A stretch of 32,647 bases of DNA from an uncultured Clostridia bacterium (GTDB taxonomy: Bacteria > Bacillota > Clostridia > Oscillospirales > Ruminococcaceae), in NCBI GenBank assembly GCA_947649285.1, contig CANSRB010000012.1:1-32647 (forward strand). The letters are read 5' to 3'. The notes beneath the pieces were generated by a model, which saw nothing but the letters and a program-made list of their open reading frames with translations, searched no databases and was not told where the DNA came from. Position numbers and translations under genes: made by a program. Position 1 is the first letter of the stretch, and the number at the start of each line of letters is the position of its first letter. Positions 13,306 through 22,397 of this stretch are shown here, in pieces.

Positions 13306-15388
13306 GAGGATTCTCCTTTTCTTTTTCAAGAGGGTCCAGCAATTCCAGTTTCTTTTCCCGAAAGCAAAGCTCCGCTGCCAACTGTTTAACGCCGTAATTC
13401 CCAAAATAAACCGTCAGAAGGTCCCCCTCCTGTTTCTGTATCCTGCCGATGCCAAACCGGGAATGCCGTACCCGTTTCCCATACAGGTTCCCGTCAGGCA
13501 GGGCAGAGCCCTGCACAAGCTGCCGGATAAAACCCGACTCAGCCGCCGGAGCGCCGTTCATCCGGTCGGAACGGAACAAAACCAGCCGGCTTTTCGCCCG
13601 CGTCACTCCGACATAAAATAGCCGGACCTCGCTTTCCATCAGCGCGGTATTCCCTTGGAGGGATTCCTTCTCCGCCTCGCTGGAGGGCAGGACGGATTCC
13701 AGGCAGTCCAGCAGGATCACCCGGTCAAACTCCATCCCCTTGCTGGAATGCAGGGTGGAAAGGGTCACCTGGGCGGAAGGATCCATCCCGCTGCGTTCCT
13801 GGATGGCCTGCTCCAGTTCCTCCATCCGGCGAAGGAATTCCAGCGGGTCCTTCAGCCCGGCCGCCAGAATTTTCGCGGTATTCAGCTTCTGATAAGCGCT
13901 GATCCGGGTATAGCCGTCGGACATCCGGCTTTCAATATATTTTTGATAATTCAACTGATGGCAGATCACATCAATCGCCTCTGCCGGAGGGAGCCGGAGC
14001 AGGCGTTTGAGCTTCCCACGGTATTCCGCCGCCCTTTTCCGCAGGAAATCCGGTACCGACGTCAGACTTTCGATACAAGCGAATAGATCGGGATATTTCC
14101 CCGCCTGATCCTGCACCACCTGGTTGACAAAACGGGAGTACCCCATTTTATAATAAACCTGGCCGAATGCTTCGGTATCCTGTAAATCCGCCGCCAACCG
14201 GATATAACAGGTCAGGTCCCGGATCAGGGAACTGGAAAAATAAGTAAGCCGATGTTCCTTCACATAAAACGGGATGGACTGGCGCAGCAGCAAATCCATC
14301 ATCGGGACGGCGGACTCATTATTTTTATAGAGCACCGCAATCCGTTCATCCGGCGGGCAGGCCAATATTTCACGCAGCGTCTGGGTATACTGCCCGGAAA
14401 AATCCCGAAGCGGCAGGACCTGAATCGAACCCTCCCGCTCATTTTCGCAGAACATCTCTTTGGGATAGCGGTTCCGGTTTTGCTGGATAAACCGGTTCGC
14501 TGCGGACATAATGTCCCGGTTGGAGCGGTAATTCTGCTCCATTTTGATCACGCGGGGCTGTTCATAAACCTCGGGGAACTCCAGCAGTGCCTGCGGGTAC
14601 GCCCCCCGGAAGGCATAGATGCTCTGATCCTCATCCCCCACCATAAAGACCCGGCTCTTTTCCGCCAGGATGCGGAGGATGCAGTGCTGTACCAGTGAAG
14701 TATCCTGCGCCTCATCCACCTGGATATAGTCATAGCGCCCCTGCACCGCTTTCCGGATCCCCGGGCATTTCCGGAAGATTTCCAGCGTCAGGGTCAGCAT
14801 ATCGTCGTAATCCATCCAGCGCCCAGCCCGCTTCCACTCCTCATAGGCGGTGAAAATTTCGGCAAAACCAGAGATTTCGAAGTTTTCCTGCTCGATCTGC
14901 TCCCGGGTCAGCATCATATTTTTCACATAGCCGATCAGCCGCTCCAGGGTTTCCAAATTATCCTCGCTGAGAAATTCCTCATTCTGTTTGCGGTAAACCT
15001 CCCGGAGGAACTGGGTTTTCTGCGGTTTCTTCACCATCTGGAGCATCGGGCGGTTCAGGGCTTCCGCATAGAACCGGAGCACCGACAGGCAGAAGCTGTG
15101 GATGGTTGAAAACCGCGGCGGGACAGGACAAAACCCGCCGAACAGCGCGGCAAACCGGCTACCCATATCCCGCGCCGTTTCCTTGCTGAAGGTCAGGGTC
15201 AGCATCCGGCGACTGTCCGCCCCTCGGTTCAGCAGAAGATGCGCCATCCTCGTTACCAGCACCGTTGTTTTCCCGGAACCCGGGACCGCCAGCAGAAGGA
15301 TATTCCGTTCCTGAGCTAAAACCGCTTCCTGCTGCTGTGGATTCAGGCAGATCCCTTTTTCCCGTTCCAGATAAGCAAACAGCTCCAC
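13283..15388 (-). CDS. UvrD/Rep-family ATP-dependent DNA helicase
   Basis: 701 aa superfamily 1A helicase. Walker A AVPGSGKTT (34-42), motif Ia LTLTFSKETARDM, Walker B VDEAQDTS, motif III GDEDQSIYAFRGA, motif IV EQNYRSN, and motif V/VI STLHSSKGMEFDRVIL and YVGVTRAKSRL are present. A small C-terminal domain with VRHSRFGIGRI resembles the Tudor-like end of PcrA. It is shorter than and different from the PcrA in the same window. Start GTG 15388 is 1 bp from the stop of the U32 gene, so the two are coupled. Its exact role (repair, recombination or replication) cannot be assigned. Confidence 0.92.
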   Translation of the reverse strand: MELFAYLEREKGICLNPQQQEAVLAQERNILLLAVPGSGKTTVLVTRMAHLLLNRGADSRRMLTLTFSKETARDMGSRFAALFGGFCPVPPRFSTIHSFCLSVLRFYAEALNRPMLQMVKKPQKTQFLREVYRKQNEEFLSEDNLETLERLIGYVKNMMLTREQIEQENFEISGFAEIFTAYEEWKRAGRWMDYDDMLTLTLEIFRKCPGIRKAVQGRYDYIQVDEAQDTSLVQHCILRILAEKSRVFMVGDEDQSIYAFRGAYPQALLEFPEVYEQPRVIKMEQNYRSNRDIMSAANRFIQQNRNRYPKEMFCENEREGSIQVLPLRDFSGQYTQTLREILACPPDERIAVLYKNNESAVPMMDLLLRQSIPFYVKEHRLTYFSSSLIRDLTCYIRLAADLQDTEAFGQVYYKMGYSRFVNQVVQDQAGKYPDLFACIESLTSVPDFLRKRAAEYRGKLKRLLRLPPAEAIDVICHQLNYQKYIESRMSDGYTRISAYQKLNTAKILAAGLKDPLEFLRRMEELEQAIQERSGMDPSAQVTLSTLHSSKGMEFDRVILLDCLESVLPSSEAEKESLQGNTALMESEVRLFYVGVTRAKSRLVLFRSDRMNGAPAAESGFIRQLVQGSALPDGNLYGKRVRHSRFGIGRIQKQEGDLLTVYFGNYGVKQLAAELCFREKKLELLDPLEKEKENPHGRIKNR

Positions 15389-16615
15389 CTATTTCGCCTT
15401 CCGAAGGATGCTTCCCGGCTTAAACGAACGCCCGCAGGAAATCCGGAGCTTCATCAGCGGATGGCAGGCCGACCCTACCGGATTCCCCTCGCCGTCCCGG
15501 AGGTTTTCCACCCGGAAAGCCTCCGGCTTCCGGCCCGGCTCCAGCAGCTCGACTTCATCCCCCTCCGAAAATTTATTCTTCTGGGTCAGCAGGAGGTCCC
15601 CCTCCTCCCAGCCGTCCACCATGCCGACGATATCCCAGTCCCGGGTATAGCCCCCGTTTTCATAAAACTGCCCCGGTTCATCATAATAAAACCCGGTGCT
15701 GTACTGCCGGTGGCTCACCTTCTGCACCTCCTCCAGCAGCCAGGGCTGGAGCGAAAAATGCGCCGGATCCCGAAGATAATCGTCCACGGCGATCCGGTAG
15801 GCATTCGTCACCACCGAAACATAATAGCTGGATTTGGCGCGGCCTTCGATTTTCAGGCTGGTCACGCCGGCTTCCGCCAGCTGGTCAATCGCCTGGATCA
15901 TGCAAAGATCCTTAGCGTTGAGAATATAGGAGCCCTTCTCATCCTCATACACCGGGAAATACTGCCCTGGGCGTTTCTCTTCCATCAGGCGGTAATTCCA
16001 GCGGCAGGGCTGGGCGCATTCACCCCGGTTCGCGTCCCGCCCGGTCATATAATTTGAGATCACGCACCGTCCCGAAAAGGACATACACATCGCGCCATGG
16101 ACAAAGGCTTCGATCTCCAGATCCTCCGGCGTGCGCGCCCGGATTTCCGCAATCTCTTTCAAGGAGCATTCCCGCGCCAGCACGACCCGCTTCGCCCCCA
16201 TCTGATACAGGACGTTTGCCGTCTGGTAATTCACTACACCGGCCTGGGTCGAGATATGGATTTCCATTCCGGGAGTATGCTCCCGAATCAGGGCAAGCAC
16301 CCCGATATCCGAGGCGATCACGGCATCCACCCCAATGGAGTCCAAAAAGCGCAGATAATCCGGCAGCTGGTCGATTTCATCGTTGCGAGGAAGGGTATTT
16401 ACCGTCACATAAAGCCGGACACCCTGTTCATGGCAGAACGTCACCGCACGCTCCAGGGCTTCATGGTCAAAATTCGTTTGGGAAGCACGCATCCCGAATT
16501 CCTTGCCAGCCAGATAGACGGCGTCCGCCCCATAAGTTACCGCGGCCTGAAGGCGTTCCCAGTCGCCGGCCGGCGCGAGCACTTCAGGACAGCGGAAAGA
16601 TTGTTTTGTCATCAT
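15389..16615 (-). CDS. trhP: U32 peptidase family protein, probable tRNA U34 hydroxylation protein TrhP
   Basis: 408 aa. The U32 signature is present (EAFVHGAMCMSFSGRCVISNY region, about 168-188), then RGECAQPCRW with further Cys residues. In this family such cysteines hold an iron-sulfur cluster or catalyse the reaction. Family members TrhP/YrrN-YrrO install 5-hydroxyuridine at the tRNA wobble position using prephenate; they are not true proteases as far as is known. The neighbourhood supports this: mltG lies directly upstream, as in the Bacillus yrrL-yrrM-yrrN-yrrO cluster. Two adjacent ATGs (16615 and 16612) are possible starts. No strong ribosome site is seen. Confidence 0.88.
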   Translation of the reverse strand: MMTKQSFRCPEVLAPAGDWERLQAAVTYGADAVYLAGKEFGMRASQTNFDHEALERAVTFCHEQGVRLYVTVNTLPRNDEIDQLPDYLRFLDSIGVDAVIASDIGVLALIREHTPGMEIHISTQAGVVNYQTANVLYQMGAKRVVLARECSLKEIAEIRARTPEDLEIEAFVHGAMCMSFSGRCVISNYMTGRDANRGECAQPCRWNYRLMEEKRPGQYFPVYEDEKGSYILNAKDLCMIQAIDQLAEAGVTSLKIEGRAKSSYYVSVVTNAYRIAVDDYLRDPAHFSLQPWLLEEVQKVSHRQYSTGFYYDEPGQFYENGGYTRDWDIVGMVDGWEEGDLLLTQKNKFSEGDEVELLEPGRKPEAFRVENLRDGEGNPVGSACHPLMKLRISCGRSFKPGSILRKAK

Positions 16616-16689
16616 AAGGAACCAACGACGGATCCCCGGGGAAAAACCCGCGGGAACCCGTCCCTTTCTTGATTAGATTAGTACGAAAG

Positions 16690-17868
16690 TCAGGTCAGCC
16701 CCGCTTTCCGCAGATTCTGTTCATGCTCGGCCAGTGTTTTCGCATAATAAAACTGCCCGGTCTTTAAGTCTGTGCAGAAATAGAAATAATCCGTCTGCGT
16801 TGGGTTCAAGGCCGCGTCAATCGCCGCCAGCCCCGGGTTATTGATCGGCCCGGGAGGCAGGCCGTCGCTTTCATAGGTATCGTACGCCAATGCAATGGAT
16901 TCATCAATGATATCCATCTGGTTCCGGAGCGAAGCCGCGTATTTCCGGGTAGGATCCGCCTGAAGCCGGGGATAGGTCCCGGCATTGTTGATCCGGTTCA
17001 GGTACACTGAAGCAACCATTTTCATCTGGTCCGGATCCCCGGATTCCCCCTGTACAATCGAAGCCAGCGTGATCCCCTGCTCCAGGGTCAGGCCCAGTTC
17101 CTTCATCCGCTGGCGGTACTCGTCCCGCAGCTTCCGGTTAAAATTCGAAAGCAGCTTTTTCGCGACATTGACCGGGTTATCATTGACGTAGAAATTATAG
17201 GTATCCGGGAAGGCGTATCCCTCGAACCGGTGATATTTTTTCCCTCCGGAGGAAACCTCCTTTTCAAAATCAAACCCAAAATCATTGTTTTGGAGCGCCG
17301 CCAGGAAATCTTCGCTTTTGCAGACCTGGTTTTCCTCCAGCAGCAGCGACATTTCATACAGCGTACAGCCTTCCGGGAACATCACCGTTACTTCCTCTCG
17401 GGAAGAGGAATACTTGGACAGCTCGTTGACAATCGCGTCGTAGGACATTTTGGTATTCAGCGAATAAGTGCCGTACTGGAAATTCCCATTCAGCCTTGCC
17501 ACTTTATAATAGACGCGGAACAGATAGGCAGACTTGATCACTCCCCGCTGTTCCAGCACCTCCGCAATCTGCTGAACGCCGGAATTCTGCGGAATATCCA
17601 CCAGGATCGTCTGGTCCGGCTTGTTGATGCCGAAAATCTCCTGTCCCGAGAAAATAATCAGCAAAGCCAGAAAAACCGATATCCCAATAATGATAACTGC
17701 CAGCATGATTTTGGCAAAAACGCTGGTCCTCCTTACCGCAGTAGAGCGATAGCTCCCCTGGGTATAGTCCGGAATCTGTTTTAATTCCGCTTCCATGTTC
17801 AGATGAAACGGCTTTTTCGGGCGGGAAGGCGGCTCCGCCGGCCGCCGGCTGCGTCCCTCATTCATCAT
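16690..17868 (-). CDS. mltG: endolytic murein transglycosylase MltG
   Basis: 392 aa from ATG 17868 (AGGGGG is 6 nt upstream; ATG 17874 is in frame but abuts that site). Cuts nascent peptidoglycan and so sets glycan chain length. Cytoplasmic N-terminal stretch rich in Pro and basic residues, one transmembrane helix (about 53-75, KIMLAVIIIGISVFLALLII), then the extracytoplasmic YceG/MltG domain. The catalytic region is LASIVQGESGDPDQ with the conserved Glu, followed by MVASVYLNRI, and later LQADPTRKY and PGPINNPGLAAI. It overlaps the end of the cyclo-ligase gene by about 11 bp. Confidence 0.94.
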   Translation of the reverse strand: MMNEGRSRRPAEPPSRPKKPFHLNMEAELKQIPDYTQGSYRSTAVRRTSVFAKIMLAVIIIGISVFLALLIIFSGQEIFGINKPDQTILVDIPQNSGVQQIAEVLEQRGVIKSAYLFRVYYKVARLNGNFQYGTYSLNTKMSYDAIVNELSKYSSSREEVTVMFPEGCTLYEMSLLLEENQVCKSEDFLAALQNNDFGFDFEKEVSSGGKKYHRFEGYAFPDTYNFYVNDNPVNVAKKLLSNFNRKLRDEYRQRMKELGLTLEQGITLASIVQGESGDPDQMKMVASVYLNRINNAGTYPRLQADPTRKYAASLRNQMDIIDESIALAYDTYESDGLPPGPINNPGLAAIDAALNPTQTDYFYFCTDLKTGQFYYAKTLAEHEQNLRKAGLT

Positions 17869-18475
17869 ATGCATCCCCCTGATTCGCTTCCTTTTTCACT
17901 GTAATCGTATATTTCGGCGTTACAATATAATCCGCCGGCACATCGAACCTGCCATGCGGCAGTTCGGGCGCGATACAATAATTATAGCACACTCCGACTT
18001 TAATTCCATGATATTTTTGTAAAAAACGGTCGTAATAACCCTTACCATAGCCGATCCGATACCCTCCGGTGTCAAATGCAAAAGCCGGCAGGATACAAAC
18101 AGACCCCCGGTAATCCCGTATCCGGGGAGCACGGTTGGAGGGCTCCAGCAGGGAAAACATTGCTGGGGAGAGATCCTGCATCCCACGGATCTGGAAAAAA
18201 TCCATCCGTCCATTCCGATCCAGGCATTTCGGAACCGCCACCTGCTTCCCATCCGAAAGGGCCTTCATCAGCAGGGAATGCGTATTGACCTCAATATCCG
18301 TGGAAACAAAGCAAAGCAGGGTATGGGCATTTTGATAATATTGGGACGAAACAATCCGGTCATAAATCTGGTCGTCCATCCGTTCCTTTTCCACCGGGTC
18401 GAGGTTTTCCCGGTAAGAACGGTATTTCGCCCGCAGTTTCCGTTTGACGATCCGGATATCCTTTACTTTTTCCAT
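17858..18475 (-). CDS. 5-formyltetrahydrofolate cyclo-ligase
   Basis: 205 aa cytoplasmic enzyme that converts 5-formyl-THF to 5,10-methenyl-THF with ATP. Family marks: KRKLRAKYRSYRENL at the N-terminus (12-26) and the C-terminal substrate/ATP loop GYRIGYGKGYYDRFLQKY. It starts at ATG 18475, overlapping the DJ-1 gene by 13 bp without an obvious ribosome site, so it may depend on coupling. In the same run as thyX and tmk, which ties it to one-carbon and dTMP metabolism. Confidence 0.93.
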   Translation of the reverse strand: MEKVKDIRIVKRKLRAKYRSYRENLDPVEKERMDDQIYDRIVSSQYYQNAHTLLCFVSTDIEVNTHSLLMKALSDGKQVAVPKCLDRNGRMDFFQIRGMQDLSPAMFSLLEPSNRAPRIRDYRGSVCILPAFAFDTGGYRIGYGKGYYDRFLQKYHGIKVGVCYNYCIAPELPHGRFDVPADYIVTPKYTITVKKEANQGDAYDE

Positions 18476-19005
18476 TGGACTGAAGCTGCGAGCTTGTCCG
18501 CCCGCTCCTTTGACAGCAGCTTTTCCGCCAGCGCAAAGGCGAATTCATTCGCCGTCCCGGCCCCCCTCGACGTAATGACGGTCCCATCCGTCACAACGGC
18601 TTGCGCACGGACTTCCGCTCCTTTCAGCTCGGATTCAAAACCTGGGAAACAAACCGCCCTTCTCCCTTCCAGCAGCCCCTTGTGCCCCAGAATAGAGGGC
18701 GCTGCGCAGATCGCCCCGATCAAAATCCCTTTTTCTGCGCAGAAATCCAGCAATTCCTGGATCTCCGGGCAGCTTTCCAGGTTCAAAGTACCCGGCATCC
18801 CGCCCGGCAGGATCATGGCTTCCATTTTCTCCCGATCGACGTCCTCCAGCGTACCGTCCGCCATCACGGTGATCCCATGAGAACCCCGTACCAGCTTCCC
18901 GCCGATACCGATGGTACACACTTCCAACTCACACCGACGGAGGTAATCTACTGGGGTCAACGCTTCCACTTCTTCAAACCCATTGGCTAAAAATACGTAA
19001 ATCAT
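18463..19005 (-). CDS. DJ-1/PfpI family protein
   Basis: 180 aa from ATG 19005 (AGGAG 7 nt upstream). Typical DJ-1 layout: MIYVFLANGFEEVEA with the conserved Glu (11-12), LPGGMPGTLNL (67-75) and nucleophile Cys100 in GAICAAPSIL, later GTVITSRGAGTANEFA. Members include protein and nucleotide deglycases and stress proteins; the exact reaction here is unknown. It overlaps the start of the cyclo-ligase gene. Confidence 0.92.
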   Translation of the reverse strand: MIYVFLANGFEEVEALTPVDYLRRCELEVCTIGIGGKLVRGSHGITVMADGTLEDVDREKMEAMILPGGMPGTLNLESCPEIQELLDFCAEKGILIGAICAAPSILGHKGLLEGRRAVCFPGFESELKGAEVRAQAVVTDGTVITSRGAGTANEFAFALAEKLLSKERADKLAASVQWKK

Positions 19006-19068
19006 ACTCTCTCTCCTGTCATTCAAACGAGTCTGCCCCGTTTTTTCTTCTTTTATTTCCGCTTTCTG

Positions 19069-19929
19069 CTAATTCAGCATCAAACTCATCAGCCCATCCG
19101 CCCGGGCATATTGAACAGATGGGATTTCCGGGTTCAAGCATTTCAGCATCCCATAGGGTCTCCGAACCCCAATCCCCGTCCCTCCGGACAGGATAATCTG
19201 CCGGAAGCCGCGCTGGCTCCGCATCCGTTCGCCAATGCCGCTCAGCAGCCGCAGGGAAAGACTGGTTTCCCGGATACGGTAGGCCCCGTCCGCTGTCTCC
19301 CCGGCAAAATAGCCGGATTCTTCTCCCCACTCCGCCAGAAAAACCTCCCCGCCTGCATAGCGCAGTTCTTCATAGCGGTAACGGTCAAAAGGGGAAGCAA
19401 ATTCAAAGAAAACCGGCCGTTTTTGCAGCCACTCCCAGCGCAGGCGAAGGAAATCATCCGCCGAACAAGGAGTGATTCGAAGCGCCACCCCGGGGTCCTT
19501 CCCGCCGGCCAGCAGGCTGTGGTTTTGATAAAACCGGGTCCGGTACCCAAATTTCTGATAAAACCGGAATAGGGAGGGGTTCGCCGGAACCAGCCCGATA
19601 AAGTCCACGCCCTCCTCCCGGCTGAGGCGGCAGGCTTCCTCCTCCAGCAGGCCGAAAAGCCCCTGCCCCTGAAATTCCGGATGGGTTGCCGCGGCATACA
19701 GATAGCGGCAAGGATAGAATCTCCCTTCCAGCCGCAGCACAGACGGCAGCAGGAACAGCATGGAGGCCGCTCTTCCTCCGGACCGCAGCAGCAGCCCGGT
19801 TTCAGAAGGGTCGCCCTTCTTCAAAAAGAAGCGGACATAGTCCGGCGAATCCCCAAAAGCCGACATCCACAGCTGCTGGATTTCATCATAGTCTGCCAGT
19901 GCCGGCCGGGTGATTTCAAGGTCAGTCAT
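19069..19929 (-). CDS. GNAT-family N-acetyltransferase
   Basis: 286 aa. The N-terminal half carries a GNAT domain: CRYLYAAATHPEFQGQGLFGLL is the acetyl-CoA-binding strand and loop (about 75-95), followed by LVPANPSLFRFYQKFGY. The C-terminal half is a second domain without clear marks, similar in layout to Eis-like two-domain acetyltransferases. The start ATG 19929 overlaps the end of the DUF2156 gene by 8 bp. Substrate unknown. Confidence 0.88.
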   Translation of the reverse strand: MTDLEITRPALADYDEIQQLWMSAFGDSPDYVRFFLKKGDPSETGLLLRSGGRAASMLFLLPSVLRLEGRFYPCRYLYAAATHPEFQGQGLFGLLEEEACRLSREEGVDFIGLVPANPSLFRFYQKFGYRTRFYQNHSLLAGGKDPGVALRITPCSADDFLRLRWEWLQKRPVFFEFASPFDRYRYEELRYAGGEVFLAEWGEESGYFAGETADGAYRIRETSLSLRLLSGIGERMRSQRGFRQIILSGGTGIGVRRPYGMLKCLNPEIPSVQYARADGLMSLMLN

Positions 19930-20809
19930 TCAGCATCACCTCATATTTTTCATGGAGGAAAACCGGATGATAGGACAATTTCGCTCTCCGCAGGCCGGGG
20001 ATCCCTAAGTCCTCCTCCCGGTTGACATAGGTATAACCAGAGCACAGGTTTTTCAGAAACTCCTGATTGATTGCCGGATAAGCGCCCTGGATCTCCCCAA
20101 ATGCTTTTTCGATATGCACCACCACGGTTTCTTCATTGAGCTGCTCCCCGATGGTATACGCAACCACCCGGCCGTCCTGACGGAGCAGTCCGCCGAAAAA
20201 ACCCAGCTCATGGAAATAGCGGAAGCTCTGCGCAACAGCACAGCGTTCAGCGCGGATATCATCCTGCTGACAGTTCCCGTTCTGCTTGCACCATCTCCGG
20301 TTCATTTCCAGGCAGTCCTGGAAATTGGAATCGGATAATTCCTCGAACGCCCAGTCGGAATCCCGGAAGCGTGCGATATGGTTCCGCTTCCCGTGGTATT
20401 TCCGGCCCGGAAGCTGAATTAAATCCTCCACCCGGTAAATGTAGTCCATGAAATCCCGGTCACAGGAAAACCGGAATTTCCCGGGGAACAGCGTTTCCAA
20501 TTCCTCCACATCCTCTTTGGAAGCGCTGAACATCCGAAAAGGAATCCTTTGTTCCTCCGCATAGCGAAGCAGCTCCTCCACAACAGGACGCAGATCGCCT
20601 TCCCCAGCCGGATAGAGGAATCGCTTGACACCCTCGCTTTCCAGCATCACCGTGGCATAATCCCCTATGCGGGCCGCCTGCTCCTGATACGTGTTCCGCC
20701 AGATAAAGTGATTCCCAAAGCAATATTCGCAGGAAAAACGGCGCTGCTTTCCCAGCAGTTCCTTCATCCAGCGTTGATCCTCCAAAGTAATCGGATGAAA
20801 TGTGACCAT
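19922..20809 (-). CDS. DUF2156 / phosphatidylglycerol lysyltransferase C-terminal-like protein
   Basis: 295 aa from ATG 20809 (GGGGAG 6 nt upstream); the open frame 56 codons further up lies mostly in the tmk gene in another frame and is not used. The sequence has a duplicated GNAT-like build: FHPITLEDQRWM, FGNHFIWRNTY, then KYHGKRNHIARF and RREEDLGIPGLRRAKLSYHPVFL near the end, typical of soluble DUF2156 proteins in Clostridia. These relate to the aminoacyl-transferase domain of MprF but lack its membrane part, so a transfer of an amino acid or acyl group to an unknown acceptor is possible. Confidence 0.85.
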   Translation of the reverse strand: MVTFHPITLEDQRWMKELLGKQRRFSCEYCFGNHFIWRNTYQEQAARIGDYATVMLESEGVKRFLYPAGEGDLRPVVEELLRYAEEQRIPFRMFSASKEDVEELETLFPGKFRFSCDRDFMDYIYRVEDLIQLPGRKYHGKRNHIARFRDSDWAFEELSDSNFQDCLEMNRRWCKQNGNCQQDDIRAERCAVAQSFRYFHELGFFGGLLRQDGRVVAYTIGEQLNEETVVVHIEKAFGEIQGAYPAINQEFLKNLCSGYTYVNREEDLGIPGLRRAKLSYHPVFLHEKYEVMLND

Positions 20810-20850
20810 ACAACTCTCCCCGTATTTTTCTCTATCCCACTGCCCGGCTT

Positions 20851-21507
20851 TTATCCGAACAGCGCCTCCGAAATCCGGCGGGTGACTTCCTCCAGCGGGA
20901 GCGGTCTCCCGCCCTTCCCGCAGAGGACAACCGACCAGCCCAGCCGCTTTGCCGCATAGGACGCCGTTTTTCGGCACCGCTCCAGATAAGCCGCATCCCG
21001 TTCATGCAGATCCCGCCGGGCAGGATCCCCCTGGTAGCGGAGGTTCAACAGGTAATCTGAAGCCTCCTGCGGCATATCCAAAAAAATCACCTGGTCCGGC
21101 CGGGGAAGCCCCAGCTTCCCATACTCATAATCCTCCAGCCAGGCCAAGAAGCCTTCCCATTCCGATTCCGGAAGCTTGCCCATTTGATGGATCGCGTTCG
21201 ACCCGACATAACGGGTGGCCAGCAGCAAACCGCCCTCTTCGTAAAAGTTTTTCCAATCCTGGAGATAGCTGGCATAACGGTCCACCGCGTAAAAGCTGGA
21301 TGCGGCATAGGCGTTGACCTCCTCTGCACGTGCCGAAAGCTCCCCGTTCAGATACATCCGCACCAGCATAGAGGAGGGGTTCTGATAATCCGGGTAGGAA
21401 ATTACCCGGACCTTTTCCCCGCGGCTGCGCAGTTCCGCCGCCACCCGCTCGGTCTGGGTGGTTTTCCCGCTCCCGTCCAGCCCTTCAATCACGATCAAAC
21501 GTCCCAT
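20851..21507 (-). CDS. tmk: thymidylate kinase (dTMP kinase)
   Basis: 218 aa P-loop kinase that phosphorylates dTMP to dTDP. P-loop GLDGSGKTT (9-17), dTMP-binding VDRYASY (around 94-100) and LATRYVGSNAIHQ, LID-type RDLHERDAAYLER. ATG 21507 has GGAGG 7 nt upstream and is 2 bp from the thyX stop, so both dTMP enzymes are made together: ThyX forms dTMP and Tmk passes it on. Confidence 0.93.
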   Translation of the reverse strand: MGRLIVIEGLDGSGKTTQTERVAAELRSRGEKVRVISYPDYQNPSSMLVRMYLNGELSARAEEVNAYAASSFYAVDRYASYLQDWKNFYEEGGLLLATRYVGSNAIHQMGKLPESEWEGFLAWLEDYEYGKLGLPRPDQVIFLDMPQEASDYLLNLRYQGDPARRDLHERDAAYLERCRKTASYAAKRLGWSVVLCGKGGRPLPLEEVTRRISEALFG

Positions 21508-21509
21508 CC

Positions 21510-22316
21510 TTATACCTCCTGTCCTTCCCTGCGGGTATAAGCTGCACGGGCCTTTTCATGAAGCTGGGTATAGATCTGCCGCATCTCCGAGGCTTGTCCG
21601 CAGCTCATCCTGCCTTCGGGGCAGGCACCTTTACAGCAGGCCGGCCCCGCAGAAGCAAAGAGAGTCGGCGCCACCTCGCAGACCTGCCGGAGCATCTCGT
21701 CCGCCACAGCTTTGATCTCCCACTGTGCCCGATTGCAGCAGCGATGCCGGAAAAAGTTCAGCAGTGAGCGGGCGTTCATGGTGACGACCATTTGAGTATC
21801 ACAGGCGTTGGGCAACGCGAAACGCGCGTCCTCCAACGCTTTTTTCTCCGCCATGGACGCCGCCTTTTTCTCCGGAACCCCCTGCGCCAAAAGCGCCTCC
21901 CGATGCCGCGCGGAGAGGATCTCCGCTAATTCCTGATACGCTTCCAGATCCTGCGCCATGCTCCGCTCAAATACGGCTTTTGCCTCCGGACAGGCTCCGA
22001 TCTCGGGCGGGATAATCACCTCCAGCTTGTCCTTCCTGACATAGCGCTGGCTCTGCACACTGAAGGAGGCGATCCGATGCCGGGTAATCTGGGCGAGCAA
22101 CGCGCGGGAAACTCCTTGGATCGTAAAAGTAAAGCTGACATGCTCGATGGGGCTTTCATGCCCATAGGAAGCCAGCAATTCCACAAATTCCGCCGATTTT
22201 TCCTGCGTCAGGCCATCGTACAGCTCGTCCGCCGATACGCTGGCATAGCAAAGCTTGGCGGCACAGGCAACCACCTTTTCCGGGTTTGGGGTGTGGGACA
22301 GCAGGGTAACTTTCAT
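21510..22316 (-). CDS. thyX: flavin-dependent thymidylate synthase ThyX
   Basis: 268 aa FAD enzyme making dTMP from dUMP with methylene-THF and NAD(P)H; unlike ThyA it returns THF, not DHF. The ThyX motif RHRxxxxxxxS is present in RHRIASFSVQSQRY (about 79-92), with SPIEHVSFTF before it and a second RHRCCNRAQWEI. The C-terminus has a Cys-rich stretch (ACCKGACPEGRMSCG), common in clostridial ThyX and possibly metal-binding. It heads a long minus-strand run: tmk follows after 2 bp and a folate cyclo-ligase lies further on. Confidence 0.96.
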   Translation of the reverse strand: MKVTLLSHTPNPEKVVACAAKLCYASVSADELYDGLTQEKSAEFVELLASYGHESPIEHVSFTFTIQGVSRALLAQITRHRIASFSVQSQRYVRKDKLEVIIPPEIGACPEAKAVFERSMAQDLEAYQELAEILSARHREALLAQGVPEKKAASMAEKKALEDARFALPNACDTQMVVTMNARSLLNFFRHRCCNRAQWEIKAVADEMLRQVCEVAPTLFASAGPACCKGACPEGRMSCGQASEMRQIYTQLHEKARAAYTRREGQEV

Positions 22317-22397
22317 TCTGGCATTTCCTTTCCGTTATACATCCAGCGGGGGGCCAAAGCCCTCCGCCTTTTTTTCTCCCTGTTTCCGCTGGAAAGC

